A stretch of DNA of 64,000 nucleotides from Tenrec ecaudatus (Eukaryota > Chordata > Mammalia > Afrosoricida > Tenrecidae): the NCBI RefSeq assembly GCF_050624435.1, contig NC_134538.1, positions 126,214,937-126,278,936 of the forward strand. Reading direction: 5' to 3'. Below, piece after piece: positions 35,428 to 47,174 of the stretch. The notes under the pieces are model-generated. The model worked only from the letters and a program-made list of their open reading frames with translations, had not been told where the DNA came from and did no database searches. Every line of letters begins with the position of its first letter. Position 1 is the first letter of the stretch. The translations under genes were made by a program, and so were the position numbers.

Positions 35428-35565
35428 CGAGGCCGTTCTAGCTCATAGGAGCCCTCTGGGGCAGGTAGGACGCCTGTGGGCTTCCAAGACTCCGTCTTTA
35501 TGCGAGTTGAAAGCCGCCTCTTTCTCCCATGGAGCGGCTGGTGCGCTTGGCCTGCGGATCCTGCA
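35428..35565 (-). mobile_element. AfroSINE copy
   Basis: Reverse-strand motifs 'ctcataggagccctctgggg', 'ttccaagactccgtctttat', 'cctctttctcccatggagcg' and 'gctggtgcgcttggcc'. Confidence 0.8.
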
Positions 35566-35569
35566 GTTC

Positions 35570-36480
35570 CCAGGTCAGCATGTCAACCACCAGGGCTCTG
35601 AGGAGAGGTGTTGGAGACGGAGAATTACAGGCAAAAGGAACCACACATGTAAAACAGGCCTAAGGAAACGAAGGAGGGCAACGAATTTTGGGAATATTTA
35701 GAGAGTTCGTGAGAGGTTAGATGAGAGGAAGAAATACAAAGGCTCATGCATGCAGCCTGAAAGCTAGTAATCAGGAGAGCAGCAGAACAGACAGGACTGA
35801 GGCAGAAGTACGAATACAGAAGAAACAGGGCTATTCACAGGGATCATTCCTCCGCTTCCATCGGATTTCTCCCCCATTGTCACTTCAGTATTGATGTCGG
35901 CCCTACAGTTTATCTAAAACGGCAACTCCTTCATTCCTCTTTGTCCTCTCAGTCTGCTTTTTCTTCTTTGAACGTACTACTACTGCCTGCCAGGTTCTAC
36001 ATTTATTTGTTCATTGCCAATCTTCTCTGCTGATAGACAACTCGGGAGCTTGATTGCATATACTGTGCCACTGTCATTCGACCCCCAGAATCTAGCAGAA
36101 GCCTGACACACGATAGACGTATTTGTTGAGTGAATGACTGAATGGAGACATGCCCACGAGCAGAGTGGACACAGAAAGCACCGAGTGAGGGCTGATGCGA
36201 GGTCTCTAGCGTAGTTGACTCCGTGGAAGCTGATCCCACTAACCGAGACAGATGTATGGATTTCAAGGTGCCTGCAAAATCTCTCAGAGGTGCTATTCAG
36301 CAGGCAGATGGAACTGTGTATGGAGCATGGAGGAGGAGGAGGAGGAGGTGGAGGAGGCAGGCATGTGCATTTGAGATTGCTCTGGTACAGGTGACAGGTG
36401 AAGTCACGAGAGGATGTGAGATTTTTCCAGGAAATGGCATAAAATAGAGAGCGAGCGGGTGGCGATGCCTGGGGAGCGAA
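35570..36480. other. intergenic with weak L2-like stretch and (GGA)n
   Basis: Around 36080-36145 ('tagcagaagcctgacacacg') there is a weak L2/MIR-like tail. A (GGA)n run lies at about 36331-36355. The minus-strand frame of 195 codons (35980-36567) passes through the (GGA)n as polyproline and has no family match, so I do not call it a gene. Confidence 0.4.
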
Positions 36481-36486
36481 TGCACC

Positions 36487-36695
36487 CTTTAAGGCAGCGC
36501 TTGTCAACCTTCCTAATGCTGTGACACTGGAATAGCATTCCTCATGTGGTGGTGACCCCCCAACCATAACATTATTTTTGTTGCTACTTCATCACTGTCA
36601 TTTTGCTACTGTTATGAATCAGACAACTCCTGTGAAAGAGTCGTTCGACCCCCAAAGGGGTTGCAACCCACAAGTTGAGAACTGCTGTTTTACAG
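36487..36695 (+). mobile_element. SPIN-like hAT MITE
   Basis: The element is 36495-36687 (193 bp): CAGCGCTTGTCAACC at the left, and GAGAACTGCTG ending the right. The interior reads 'ctcatgtggtggtgaccccc', 'tttttgttgctacttcatca' and 'gaaagagtcgttcgaccccc', nearly the same as the copy at 61104 in reverse. The flanking 8-mers ctttaagg and ttttacag are degraded. It abuts an AfroSINE. Confidence 0.82.
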
Positions 36696-36699
36696 GACT

Positions 36700-36860
36700 G
36701 GATTGCATGGACAGTAATTTAAAACCATCAGCCACTCCATGGGAGAAAGATGAGGCTTTCTACATCTGTAAAGAGTTAGAGACTCAGAAAGCCACAGGGG
36801 CAGTTCTACCCAGTGCTACAGGGCCAGGATGAGTTGGAATCAACTCTAGGGTAGTAAGGC
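36700..36860 (+). mobile_element. AfroSINE copy (headless)
   Basis: Body motifs 'accatcagccactccatggg', 'agaaagatgaggctttctac', 'ccacaggggcagttctaccc' and 'gagttggaatcaactctagg'. The tRNA head is missing just where the hAT element ends. Confidence 0.82.
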
Positions 36861-37174
36861 CCAAAGTAGTCCCTAATATACCGTCTACTAACTCCCCTTC
36901 TTTGCCTCACCACCTCACTTCCTGGGATTGGTTACCAGATTAACAACTTGCACACAAATCCTGCCTCATGTTCTATTTTGGGAAGAATTCAAAGTAAAAC
37001 ACTGGTTCTTTTTATGCCAAATTTTGTGCATGCCTACACCTCAGTGTATAGAGTTGCAGATCTTCAAATCAACAAGGTATCTATCAAGTCAATACATACC
37101 ACGATTTGGTAACAAAGAAAAATGTGTCTTTTGTTTGTAGCTGACCTCATCTTGTTCTTCAGTCTCTATCCTGA

Positions 37175-37990
37175 CACACAGAGTGAAATCTCAATTTCAG
37201 CGTTCCGTTGCATACTTACTAGAATGTCGGAAATCCGAGACGCAAAGATGGCAAATGCTGGCAAAGATGTGGAGCAGCAGAAATCTCTCATTGCTGTTCA
37301 GTGTAACATGGCATGACCACTCTGAAAGATGGCGCGGCAGCTTCTTCCAAAGAACCTATCATGCGATTCAGTTATTGGACTAGTAAGTAGAATTTGAAAA
37401 TTTAGGGCCACCCAAAAACATGTACATGGATGTTTATAATGCCTGCACTCATAATTGCCCGAATTTGGAAGCAACCAAGACTGATGAACAATAAAGTGTC
37501 TATACAATTTATACAATGGAATATTATTCAAGGAAATGAGCTATGCAAAGAAATGAAAAAGAGAGATGGAGAAAACTTATATGTGTATTGCTCAATGAAA
37601 GACACCAACTTGAAAGTGGTAGGGGCTATATGATTACAACCATACGACATTCTAGAAAAAGCAGAACTACAGAGACAGGACAAAAATCAGCAGTGGGTAA
37701 GGTTTGGGGGGGGGCAGGGGAAGGTGGCTGAATATGTGAAGCACAGAGCATTTTAAGGGCAGTAAAACTGTCCTGTATGAAACTGTGACGGTGGACACAT
37801 GATTTTATCCAGTTTTTCAAAATCCATAGAATTAGGAAACAAACTGTGAACTATGAACGTCAGTTAATTAATAATACCTCAATCTTGATTCATCCCTTGA
37901 ACCAAATGCACCGCATCCATGCAAGATGTTCACAATGGAGAAAGAGTGGTACGGTGGGGGCAGTGTCATGGAAATTCTGTACTTCCTGCA
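37175..37990 (+). mobile_element. old L1M fragment (ORF2 end and 3' UTR)
   Basis: ORF2-like text runs through 'aaagatgtggagcagcagaa', 'ggcacaaaa'-type degraded sequence, and 'atacaatggaatattattca'. It is followed by the 3' UTR block around 37770-37870 ('actgtgacggtggacacatg'). Many stops. Much older than the young L1 family. Confidence 0.65.
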
Positions 37991-38277
37991 GAATTTTCCT
38001 GCACATTTATAATGGCTCTAAAAATGAAATGTGTTATTAAAAGAGCCTTAGTCTGGCAGTTTTAAAATGGCTTCTTTTTACACTGTTCAAAGCTTCTATC
38101 AGCGTTCTTTCTCTTCTTGGTCGTAGTCTGGCCGCCTCCTGCCTTCCAGAGAGGGTCTCGGCACAGGGACAAGTGGGGCAGGAGGGCAGGCACACTGCTC
38201 TGGTGCTGTCTTCTGGAGGGCTCTCCATGGCCTCTGCTGAGATCGATCGCCCAGCTGCCCACCAGAGTTGCCTGGAC

Positions 38278-38412
38278 TGCTTGTTGAATACAGATCCCCA
38301 GGCCCTTCCTCTGGATGTTTTGAGGACACTGAAGTGAAGTCTAGGAATCGTTATTTTTAACCAGCCTCCCAGAGGCTTCTGTTGCAGCCAGACCAAACAC
38401 TGGCATTTGAAA
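38278..38412 (+). mobile_element. MER5A-like hAT MITE fragment
   Basis: The order 'tacagatccccaggccc', 'ttatttttaaccagcctccc' and 'agaggcttctgttgcagcca' matches the right two-thirds of MER5-type elements. Confidence 0.55.
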
Positions 38413-38534
38413 GCCCATCCTGTTTCCTACCAAGCTTTGAACTTCCTCTTGAGCTATAAAGGAGGAAAGATCTGTAGCCTTTCTTACATTAGGTGTTTGC
38501 ACATGATTTTCTGTCTCCTATATTCACCATGACA

Positions 38535-38745
38535 GGAGCCCTCGTGGTGGAGTGGGTTACAAGTTGGGCTGCAGTTCAAATTCACCAGCAAGGTCAGCAG
38601 TTCAAATTCACCAGCCCCTCCATGGGAGAAAGATGAGACTTTCTACTCCCATAAAGAATTATAGTCTTAGAAACTCACAGGGCCATTCTACTCTGTCCTA
38701 AAGGGCCACTATGAGTTGGAATCAACTTAAGGGCTGTGAGATTGT
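38535..38745 (+). mobile_element. AfroSINE copy, nearly complete
   Basis: Head 'ggagccctcgtggtggagtg' and body 'gagaaagatgagactttcta', 'gtcttagaaactcacagggc' and 'gagttggaatcaacttaagg'. A short duplication of 'cagttcaaattcaccag' occurs inside the head at 38573-38610. Confidence 0.88.
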
Positions 38746-38759
38746 ATTTCATCAATAAA

Positions 38760-39595
38760 TTGGTTTAGTTTTGGATTACTTAAAGTTAATTTCAGCAAAG
38801 TGTTTTGTCCCAAAAGCTTTATATTTCAAATCCCACAGTGAGCTAACTTTATAAAAATTATGATGGATCCAAAATATTATGATGGACTATTTTTTTTCAC
38901 AAAAAAAGTTTGCCTCAAATGTCAAAAAGTACTCAATTATACTATGGTTACAAACAACCCTAAGAGTTCAGCAGGTTAATCCACTAAAACTATATTTGTC
39001 CATATAAATGTTCAAAATGGGTCATACGAGGAATTGTGGGGAATCTCAGTCACTTAAGGGCTAGGCCAACAGGTTCCATCTCAGCTTACCCAGTAAGGGA
39101 AGTAGGGCTTATTTGTGTTTACTTAATAATCTGAGTTGAACAAGCTCAAATATTTTTCACCACATTGCAAATTCTGCTTCTATGTATGACTAGTATGTGA
39201 CTGTCTCCCAATCCAGCAGCATCTTCCTACAGAATCAAAGCTCCTTTTCCAACGTATAATCCCTGATAGGGACAGAGTACCCAGTAAGCAAGGTAAGAAG
39301 AGTTTCACATGTTCTTTCACCACACAAAACTATGGTAAAAACCCGTGTGAGATTGTTTACTACAGATTAGTAAATAAACATTGGTAAACTTGTGCTTACC
39401 TGCTTATTGGATAATCCACTCCTGCTCCCCGGCCTCCACAGCAGAGGGAAGAAAAGATCGTGAATCAGAACAAACTTCACTGATCAAATCAATCATATGA
39501 TCTCTCCTAACTTCAGAGAAGATGGAGGATGCTGTCAAACCAATTGTCTGAAAGGAGAACTGAAGTATCTTTGACCAGCTCTACTGACAACCATA
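38760..39595. other. intergenic, no supported feature
   Basis: AT-rich sequence without a gene or classified repeat. Confidence 0.45.
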
Positions 39596-39599
39596 CCTA

Positions 39600-41676
39600 C
39601 CATCGTGGTAGTGACATAATCTGGTGTCAACTTGACATTATTGAGAGTGAAGAGGTGCATCAGACTCGACCAGAAAACACTCCTAAAGGTAAGCTAACAG
39701 GTCTTGAACTAGTTACAGGCTTTTCTTTTCTTTTGTCACTGATTTCGTTGTTGTTGTTTTGTTTTCTTTTGTTGCTTTGTTTTGCTCTGTCTTGTTTTTT
39801 GTGCATATTATTATCTCTGCTGGTCTATCTAGATAAGATAGGCTGGATAAACAATCTAGAGGAGAAAACAATGGGGCTGATGGTTCTGGAGGGGCATGGG
39901 ATAGGGAGAGGTGGGGGAGGGCGAAAGGAAGTGGGTGTTAACAACCCCAGGAACAAGGGAACAACAAGTGATCCAAAATCAATTGCAAGGAGGGTGTAGG
40001 AGGCATGGTGGAGCTTCATCAAGGGCAATGTAACTGAGAGGGATTACTGAAATCCAAATGAAGATTGAACATGATAGTGGGACAAGAGGAAAGTAAAAGA
40101 AAGTAGAGGAAAGAACTAGGAGGCAAAGGACATTTCTAGAGGTCTAAATACTGGCATGCATATATTTAAATATACTTATATATGATGATAGGGAAATAGA
40201 TTTATGCACATATTTTTAAATGTTAAGTATTAAGGTAGCAGACAGACATTAGGTCACTCCTCAAGTACTCCCTCGATGCAAGAGCACTTTGTTCTGATAA
40301 CCTGGCATTCCATGATGCTCACCTTCCTGACATGATTGCTGAAGACAAAGTGGATGCATAAGCAAATGTGATGAAGGAAGATAATGGTGCCTGGCTATCA
40401 AACTATATAACATCTGGGGTCTTAAAAGCTTGAAGATAAACAAGCAGCCATCCAGCTGAGAAGCAAAAAAGCCCACATGAAAGAAGTACACCAGCCTATG
40501 TCAATCAGAGGTGTCAATAGGATCAGGTATCAGGCATCAAAGAATCAGACCAAAAAAATCATATCATTGTGAATGAGGAGTAGTGCAGAGTGGAGACTCA
40601 AAGCCCATCTGTAGACAACTGAACATCCCCTTACAGAAGAGTCTTAGGGGAGGAGACAAGCAGTATAGCACCAATGAAACATACAACTTTCCTCTAGTTC
40701 TTTAATGTTTCCTCCCTTCCACTATCGTGACACCAATTCTACCTTACAAATCTGGCTAGACCAGAGCATGTACACAGGTACAGATAAGAGGATAAGAGCT
40801 GGATACACAGGGAATCCAGGACAGATAAACCCCTCAGGACCAATAATGAGAGTAGCAATACCAGGAGGGGAATGGGAAAGTGGGGAAGAAAGGGGAAACC
40901 AATGACAATGATCTACATAAAACCCCCTCCCTGAGGGACAGAGAACAGAAAAGAGGGTGAAGGGGACATCGGACAGTGTAAGACATGAAAAATAATAATA
41001 ATTTATAAATTATCAAGGGTTCATATGGGGAGGGAAGAGAAAATGAGGAAGTGAAACCAAGGGCTCAAGTTGAAAGAAAATGTTTTGAGAATAACAATGA
41101 CAATAAATATACAAATGTGCTTGACACAATGGATGTATGTATGTATGGATTGTGATACAAGTTGTATAAGCCCACAATAAAATGATTTATCTTTTTAAAG
41201 AGGGAAGAGGTGGAGTTTAGCCTGTCAATCAGTTCACAGCTTGATGACCTCATTTGGAGACACAATGGAGATAAATAACTCACTGGAGGCCAGATACACT
41301 CACTCCCTGAGAGACATTCCTGTTAAGAAGCCACATGGAGCTATGCTGATACAGCCAGAGTCCTAGAGCTGGAGGAGCCATGTGGAGACCCATACCAGTG
41401 CTGAGATGCTTCCATTGCCACTGAATTCACAAGATTTTCCACCCACTGGCCTATGATCTTCCTGCATTCTGCGTCATTGCATGTGTTGCGTGAGTCTGAA
41501 GAGGAATTTAGATAGCCCACATAGGACATATGGACTAATATCAGAGTTGTGGACTTGATCTGGACTAGGTTGGGATGTTTTCTTAATATACAATTGCTCT
41601 TTGATATAAAGTTCTTTCTTATACACATATGAGTTTCTCTGGATTTGTTTCTCTAGTCAACCCAGACTAACACAAC
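39600..41676 (-). repeat. unclassified interspersed repeat, interrupted by L1
   Basis: The part after the L1 (41213-41676) ends 'tcaacccagactaacacaac', and the part before it (39600-39657) begins 'catcgtggtagtgacataat'. Read on the minus strand it starts TGTGTTAGTCTGGGTTGACT. I recognise this as a recurring afrotherian repeat of a few hundred bases but cannot name it. The L1 at 39658-41199 splits it. Confidence 0.45.
39645..41212 (+). mobile_element. L1 3'-end insertion, one 3' UTR module
   Basis: A 5'-truncated L1 containing only 3' UTR: the pyrimidine-rich start near 39720, one module near 40370-40560, and the common end to 41199. Near-identical 13-bp duplications gagtgaagaggtg (39645-39657) and gagggaagaggtg (41200-41212) flank it. 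Its start, 'catcagactcgaccagaaaa', aligns with 27449 and 30207 in the other copies. Confidence 0.88.
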
Positions 41677-41684
41677 CATGCACT

Positions 41685-42945
41685 AAACAATGCCATCCCA
41701 CTATGCCAAGCAGAATGGTCATATTATAGAGCAGTGTCATTGCTGCCACATGCAAGTAAAACTTTCCAGAAGATCGCACAACAATAGCTGCAGCTCTATA
41801 TTGACAGGGAGCTGTGAGAGATTCAGGCAGGATTCAGAAGAGGGCATGGAACAAGGGAGATAATTGCTGAGGTCTGATGATCTTGGAAGAAAGCAAAGAA
41901 TACCAGAAAGATGTTTATTTGCGTTTTATTGACTATGCCACGGCATTCAACTGTATGGACCATAACAACCTATGGATAGCTTTGAGAAGAATGGGAATTC
42001 CAGAACACTTCACTGTGCTCATATAGAACTTGGACATGATTAAAGAGGCAGTTGTACAACTAGAACAAGGAAATATTGAATGTTTTAAAATCAGGAAAGG
42101 TGTGTTCCAGGGTTAATCCCTCTTCAATCTGTATGCTGAGCAATAATCAGAGATGTTTGAATATATGAAGAAGAATGTGGCATCAGGATTGGAGGAAGGC
42201 TTATTAACAAGCTGAGATAAGCAGATGACACAACCTTGCTTGCTGAAGTGAAGAAGACTTGAAGCAGCCTTTACTTTGGATAACAACTCAATGTCAGGAA
42301 GATCAAAATCCTAACAACTGAACCATCAGGAAACATTATGATAAATGGAGAAAAGACTGAAGTTGCCAAAGATTTCATTTTGCTTGGATCCACAATCAAC
42401 GCTCTTGGAAGCAGCAGTCAAGAGATCAACTGACACATTGCATTGGGTAACTGTTGTCAAGACTTCTTTAAAGTGTTGAAGAGTAACGATGTTACTTTGA
42501 GGACTAAGGTGAGTCTGACACAAACCAGGCTGTTTTCAATCAGCTCCTATGCATGTAAAAGTTAGCACTGAATTAAAAAGAGCGAGGAAAAATCGATGCA
42601 TTTGAACTATGGTGTTGGCGAAGAATCCTGAAAGTACCATGGACTGCCAAAAGAATAAACAGATCTGTCTTGGAAGAAGTAGGGCCAGAATACTCTTAGG
42701 CGGCAAGATGGCAAGACTTTATCTCATGTACTTTGGAGATTTTTTCAGAAGAGGCTGGTCCCTGGAGAAAGACATCATGCTTAGCAAAGTAGAGGGACAG
42801 TAAAAGAAAGGAAGACCCATCAAGGAGATGGACTGACAGAGGGACAGTTATGAGAATGGCACAAGACTGGGCAATATTTTGTCTGTTGTACATAGGCTCG
42901 TTCTAGGTCGGAACCAACTTGGTGGCACCCAAGGAGAACAGCATC
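41685..42945 (+). mobile_element. RTE (BovB-like) LINE fragment with reverse transcriptase
   Basis: Translates, with frameshifts, into the RTE reverse transcriptase: the 'FIDYATAFNCMDHNNLW' block near 41925-41975, the 'ADDTT' active-site block near 42223-42237, and the C-terminal 'LWCWRRILKVPWTAKRI'-type region near 42605-42660. The 3' end is near 42945 ('gtcggaaccaacttggtggc'). Internal stops make it inactive. It is an independent insertion from the RTE at 25355. Confidence 0.87.
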
Positions 42946-42949
42946 CCTT

Positions 42950-44380
42950 TATCTGCAACTCATAGGCATGATAATCCAACAAGCTCAGATTATCAGTGCA
43001 ACAATAAAACACTTAATTCTTTGGGAACCATCATATTTAAGCAAAGCTCTCTTTCTGCTTGAAGTCAACATCCCTAGTACATCTAATTTCTTACACAGAG
43101 TGTAAGTTTAAAGGAAAGAGAAGTTGGTAGCCCTGCTGTGGCAGAGATGCCTAGCTGTTCACCAATGACTGATGACTCTCCACTACCCTAGGGTACAGGT
43201 GTTGGTTGCCAACAGAGGTTATATTTCTCAGTCCCTCCCCTTGCCATAGTTAGGGTCTCGTGACTAAGTTCCGGTCAATGAATTGTTGATTGAAGTTACA
43301 TTTTCCACTTGCAGACCCAGCCCACATAGACCTGCGGCTGCACTGTCTTTCTCTTACATCATCTCTCACCGTGTAGCTGACTGTTGGTGCCTGAAGCAAC
43401 TTTGAAACCAACCTGTTGAAGATGACACGGCCTTTGTAGCCTGGGTCTCCAGCTTGCTGCTGCATGACTCAGTTCTTCCACTCATCCCTCACCGTGCTCC
43501 CAGTAGGACTTGATGTGAAAAAGAAATATATATTATTGTGATAATGTTTTAATTGTGATGAATTAGAAAATGAAATTTACACACACACACACAAATATGT
43601 GAATTCACAAAGAAATTTTCCGTTGGTCTCAATGATGAAAAAGTCAACTGAGAGTCATCATCAGGCATCTACTGATTTCTCTCTGTTCTTTCAAGTGTTT
43701 TCTCATGTTTGTTCACTGCCTGATAAGAATATGATTTCCTGCCAAGTGAAGGGAAGGACTCCATTGTGGTGAGGGGGTTTGGAGAAGGCAGCGGGGAGAG
43801 CACTGCTCATTCTGGGTTTGTAAATGTGTTTACTTACCACCACTATTCACTACAAAGACAAGATATAATTACGTCTTCAATGGCTGCCGAAGGCTGGAGG
43901 GTTCTATTCTAAGTGTTTGATGAAAATAATCCATAGCCCTTGAACTGAGATGTGAGGAGGTACTTAAATGTCATCATGCTCATTAAGGCCCTATTCATTC
44001 TAATATTTATTCTGTGGCAAACATAATGCTATGGGTGTGCTCAGTTTTCTTTCCCTCCTGGGCACACAGATAGACTGTGTTTCCCAGCCTCCCCTGCTCT
44101 TAAGTGGGTCACTTACAGGATTTTGGGGCCAGTGGAACATAGGTACAAAGGATATGAGCCAGTCTTAAACCTAGCCTATTAGATCCTGGTGACGGTCTGG
44201 GCCACTACGAATCCCCATACCCACCTCTTCCAGTCAGGACTCCAGTGCCCTTTCTCTGAGGCTGGAGAGGTGGGACATTCTCCTGGAACCAGCTCCCAGG
44301 GGAGAGAGAGCAGGACCTCATGTTCTCAAAGGAGCAGGTCCTGAATGAATACTTGAAAACAGAGCCTCTTTCACCCATCT
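42950..44380. other. intergenic, no supported feature
   Basis: A short (CA)n lies near 43578-43593. The stretches around 43200-43400 and 44060-44170 have the look of old mammalian repeats, but I cannot assign them. Confidence 0.4.
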
Positions 44381-44387
44381 CCGTCCT

Positions 44388-44535
44388 AGTGGTGCTGGGG
44401 TTTAGGCACTGGACTGCTAATCTCAAGGTTCACAGTTATAACCCACTGGGTGCTGATCCTCAGGAGAAAGATCAAGCTTCCGGCTCCTGTGAAGACTCTG
44501 GGTCCAAATCGCTTTGATGGTAATGGGTTTGGGGG
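44388..44535 (+). mobile_element. AfroSINE copy, diverged
   Basis: Head 'tagtggtgctggggtttagg' and 'ctggactgctaatctcaagg', body 'aggagaaagatcaagcttcc' and tail 'aaatcgctttgatggtaatg'. The middle is degraded. Confidence 0.75.
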
Positions 44536-44664
44536 CTCTGCGTTCCACCCAACCTGCACTGGCCCACAAGGTGGGTGAAATTCTGAAATTCTGCCACCGC
44601 AAGTAGCACCGGGAATAGAACTTTTAGGTGAGCACAATCCTTGACCCTTTGTTGAAGTATAACA

Positions 44665-44683
44665 GAGAGAGAGATAGAGATAG

Positions 44684-44756
<73 letters not shown>
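44665..44756. repeat. (GATA)n/(GA)n compound microsatellite
   Basis: A GATA tract (about 44676-44703) runs into a GA tract to 44756. It creates a Ser-Leu-Tyr frame on the minus strand. Confidence 0.97.
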
Positions 44757-44759
<3 letters not shown>

Positions 44760-45590
44760 CTATGTGTATGGCTTGATGAATTTTCACAAACCGATCACAC
44801 CCAGGTAGCCAGCACCCTACCATGCAACAGAACATGGTCAGCAACGCCAAAGTCGTTGGCATCACTAAACAGTACTGTAAGTGAAAGAGAAGGGACGGGC
44901 CTTGGGAAGGAGGGAGAAGAAACAAGACGCGAGGGAGGGGAAAATCTGCCCTTCATTGTGACACAGCCCCGCAGGGCATTTCCCTGGGGGAATTCCAGAG
45001 AGGGTGGGCAGAACTCTGGAGAGGAGGACTAGGAGCCCCCCTCCTAGGTACAGACAACACTGGTACAGAGATCAGCCACTCCCAACTCAGCCTCCAGCCT
45101 TGAGTCTGCCTCATCCTGCAGCCCAGGGCAGGGAGCTTGCACATGGAGCCTATGGGAACCCCAGGGTGGCCCTGTGATGGGGGGGTTGCCAGTGTGGCCC
45201 CAGAGGCTCTGCTCTCCATGCTTCATGGGAACAAGAGAAAGATGTGCAGAGCTGTAGCCTCTCAGAGGCTCCTTGAGCCAGGGAAGAGCTTGGGGTCATG
45301 TCAGGGCCAGTACGGCTCACTCCCTCTCCCTCATTCCCAACTCCTGTGCCCTTTTCCTGAAACCAGAGGGGTGGAGCCTCCTTATGGCTTCCTTCCAGGG
45401 GGATGTGACCTCTGCCAGCTGAGAACCTAGGGCTTTGGGAGGAACAATGTGCCATAGAAAACCAGAGAGATAGCTTCAATTATAATATCACCTCCCGGCC
45501 CCTGACCAGGACTTGAAGAAGAGGGGCCATTCAATCCTGGTCTAGCAAGTCTTTTCTCCAAAGCTCTCAGCTCTGCCCATGGACAGGAAA
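44760..45590. other. intergenic, no supported feature
   Basis: Relatively GC-rich with overlapping short frames on both strands (for example 45150-45479 minus). None has a recognisable domain, so no gene is called. Confidence 0.4.
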
Positions 45591-45597
45591 ACTTATT

Positions 45598-45922
45598 GCT
45601 ATTGCTAGAGTAGATTCCTGTTCATAGATATCTATTGCTAGAGTATATTCCTGTTCATAGATACCTATTGCTAGAGTGGATTCCTGTTCATAGATACCTA
45701 TTGCTAGAGTGGATTCCTAGTCATAGATACCTATTGCTAGAGTGGATTCCTGTTCATAGATACCTATTGCTAGAGTGGATTCCTAGTCATAGATACCTAT
45801 TGCTAGAGTGGATTCCTAGTCATAGATACCTATTGCTAGAGTGGATTCCTAGTCATAGATACCTATTGCTAGAGTAGATTCCTGTTCATAGATACCTATT
45901 GCTAGAGTAGATTCCTGTTCAT
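45598..45922. repeat. 33-bp minisatellite, about ten units
   Basis: Head-to-tail copies of 'tattgctagagtggattcct' plus 'gttcatagatacc' repeat every 33 bp. Units differ mainly at two places: cctgttcat versus cctagtcat, and agtaga versus agtgga. Because 33 is divisible by three, an 80-codon frame with an 11-residue period runs through it, but this is a by-product of the repeat. The array joins an AfroSINE at its right end. Confidence 0.96.
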
Positions 45923-45924
45923 GG

Positions 45925-46083
45925 TAAACCCATGTGCTGCGGACTAGGACTGCTCCAAAGGATTTCCTTGGGAATCTTCACCCCAAAGATGGTCAGCTCC
46001 TTCTTACACTGCACTGCTGGGTGGGTTCGAACTGCCAAGCTGTAGATTGCTGAGCACCAACCACTCGCCGCCACCTGGAGACC
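45925..46083 (-). mobile_element. AfroSINE copy, variant
   Basis: Reverse-strand motifs 'ctgctgggtgggttcgaact' and 'agattgctgagcaccaacca', with the head end 'actcgccgccacctggagac'. Confidence 0.75.
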
Positions 46084-46317
46084 TAACTCATGAACAGAGG
46101 AGCCGCATTTGGTTTGGAAACGTCACTCCCTCAGACAAACCATGTTATCCCTCTCAGGATAACAGGATGTAGAAACAAGCAGGAAGGTGGGCGATTCAAT
46201 TGATGGAAAGGGAGACAGAAATCCTTGCCCTTAGATAATTCTAAAAGCAGAAGCCCACACGAATGGATCTGAGTATCCATTCTATGGGAGAATTTCTGGC
46301 TCTCTAGGACATAGGAG

Positions 46318-46432
46318 AATGATGAGGCTTTCTACTCTGTAAAGAATGACAGTCTTGGAAACCCACAGGGGCAATTCTGCCCTGACCTATATGGTTATTA
46401 TGAGGTGGAATCGATTTGATGGCAATGAGGGT
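46318..46432 (+). mobile_element. AfroSINE 3' half
   Basis: 'aatgatgaggctttctactc', 'tggaaacccacaggggcaat' and 'gaggtggaatcgatttgatg' are present. The head is absent. Confidence 0.78.
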
Positions 46433-46439
46433 TTTTTTG

Positions 46440-47000
46440 TTGTTTTCAGAGTTTTTTCTTTGTTTGTTTCTTCTTTCTTTCTTTTTGGTTGAGGAAATGG
46501 TATAGGCAGTCTCTTATATTTTGATCAATAGTAGTGAGGAAACAAAAAAGGAAACTAATAAATGAACCCCATATAAGTGTTATAAATAAGATGTTTATCA
46601 AGCAGTCTGTTTCATTAATGGCCTTGATTGAACTGGGTTCCCTCCTCAGTTCCACATTCTACAGATCATTTCCATCCAAATTGCTGTGTCCTTAAGTCTG
46701 AAAAGGAGGCAGATTGCAGACTTTGGGTTTGAGTTTTGGGTTAGGCTAGAAATTCCCTGGAGTATCCCCTAAAATTACAGTTGCTCATTATAACCTTCAA
46801 GAGAGTCCAATGGTTTGTACAACAGAGTTCCTCTATACAAAGTGTATCTTGCACACGCATGTGTTGAGGCCCTAGCTTTGTCTGTGCCCAGCCCTGAATT
46901 AGGTGCTGGGGATACAGTGAAGCGTGAAGCACACATTTGCCTCAAGGGGCTCAGGGTCTAGTAGGAGAGGCAGCCAACTAAACTACTATGATCCCCTGGG
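46440..47000. other. intergenic, no supported feature
   Basis: No gene or classified repeat recognised. A short TTTC-rich run lies near 46470-46490. Confidence 0.4.
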
Positions 47001-47009
47001 AGAAGCACT

Positions 47010-47170
47010 CTGATGACTGACACTTACCAACCTTGGGATCTGGTGCAAGCCATCGATTTCTCTGTGCCTAGATTTAATCATCTGCAAACAGGGAGCACAG
47101 AGCTGTTGAGAGGGGTAAATGAATTACTGAGTGAAAGCACACAGAACAATGTGGAGTACAATAGGAGAGG
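47010..47170 (+). mobile_element. MIR element
   Basis: Reads through the MIR core: 'aaccttgggatctggtgcaa', 'tctctgtgcctagatttaat', 'catctgcaaacagggagcac' and 'gtaaatgaattactgagtga'. Confidence 0.75.
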
Positions 47171-47174
47171 TCAG

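Noticed and set aside
35980-36567. 195-codon minus-strand frame with polyproline
   Set aside because: The proline run is the (GGA)n microsatellite complement, and the rest matches nothing and crosses a SPIN-like element.
45635-45877. 80-codon frame with an 11-residue repeat
   Set aside because: Produced by a 33-bp minisatellite whose period is divisible by three. No start context, homology or flanking coding sequence.
45598-45922. CRISPR-like array
   Set aside because: Units are contiguous with no spacers, and the window is mammalian.
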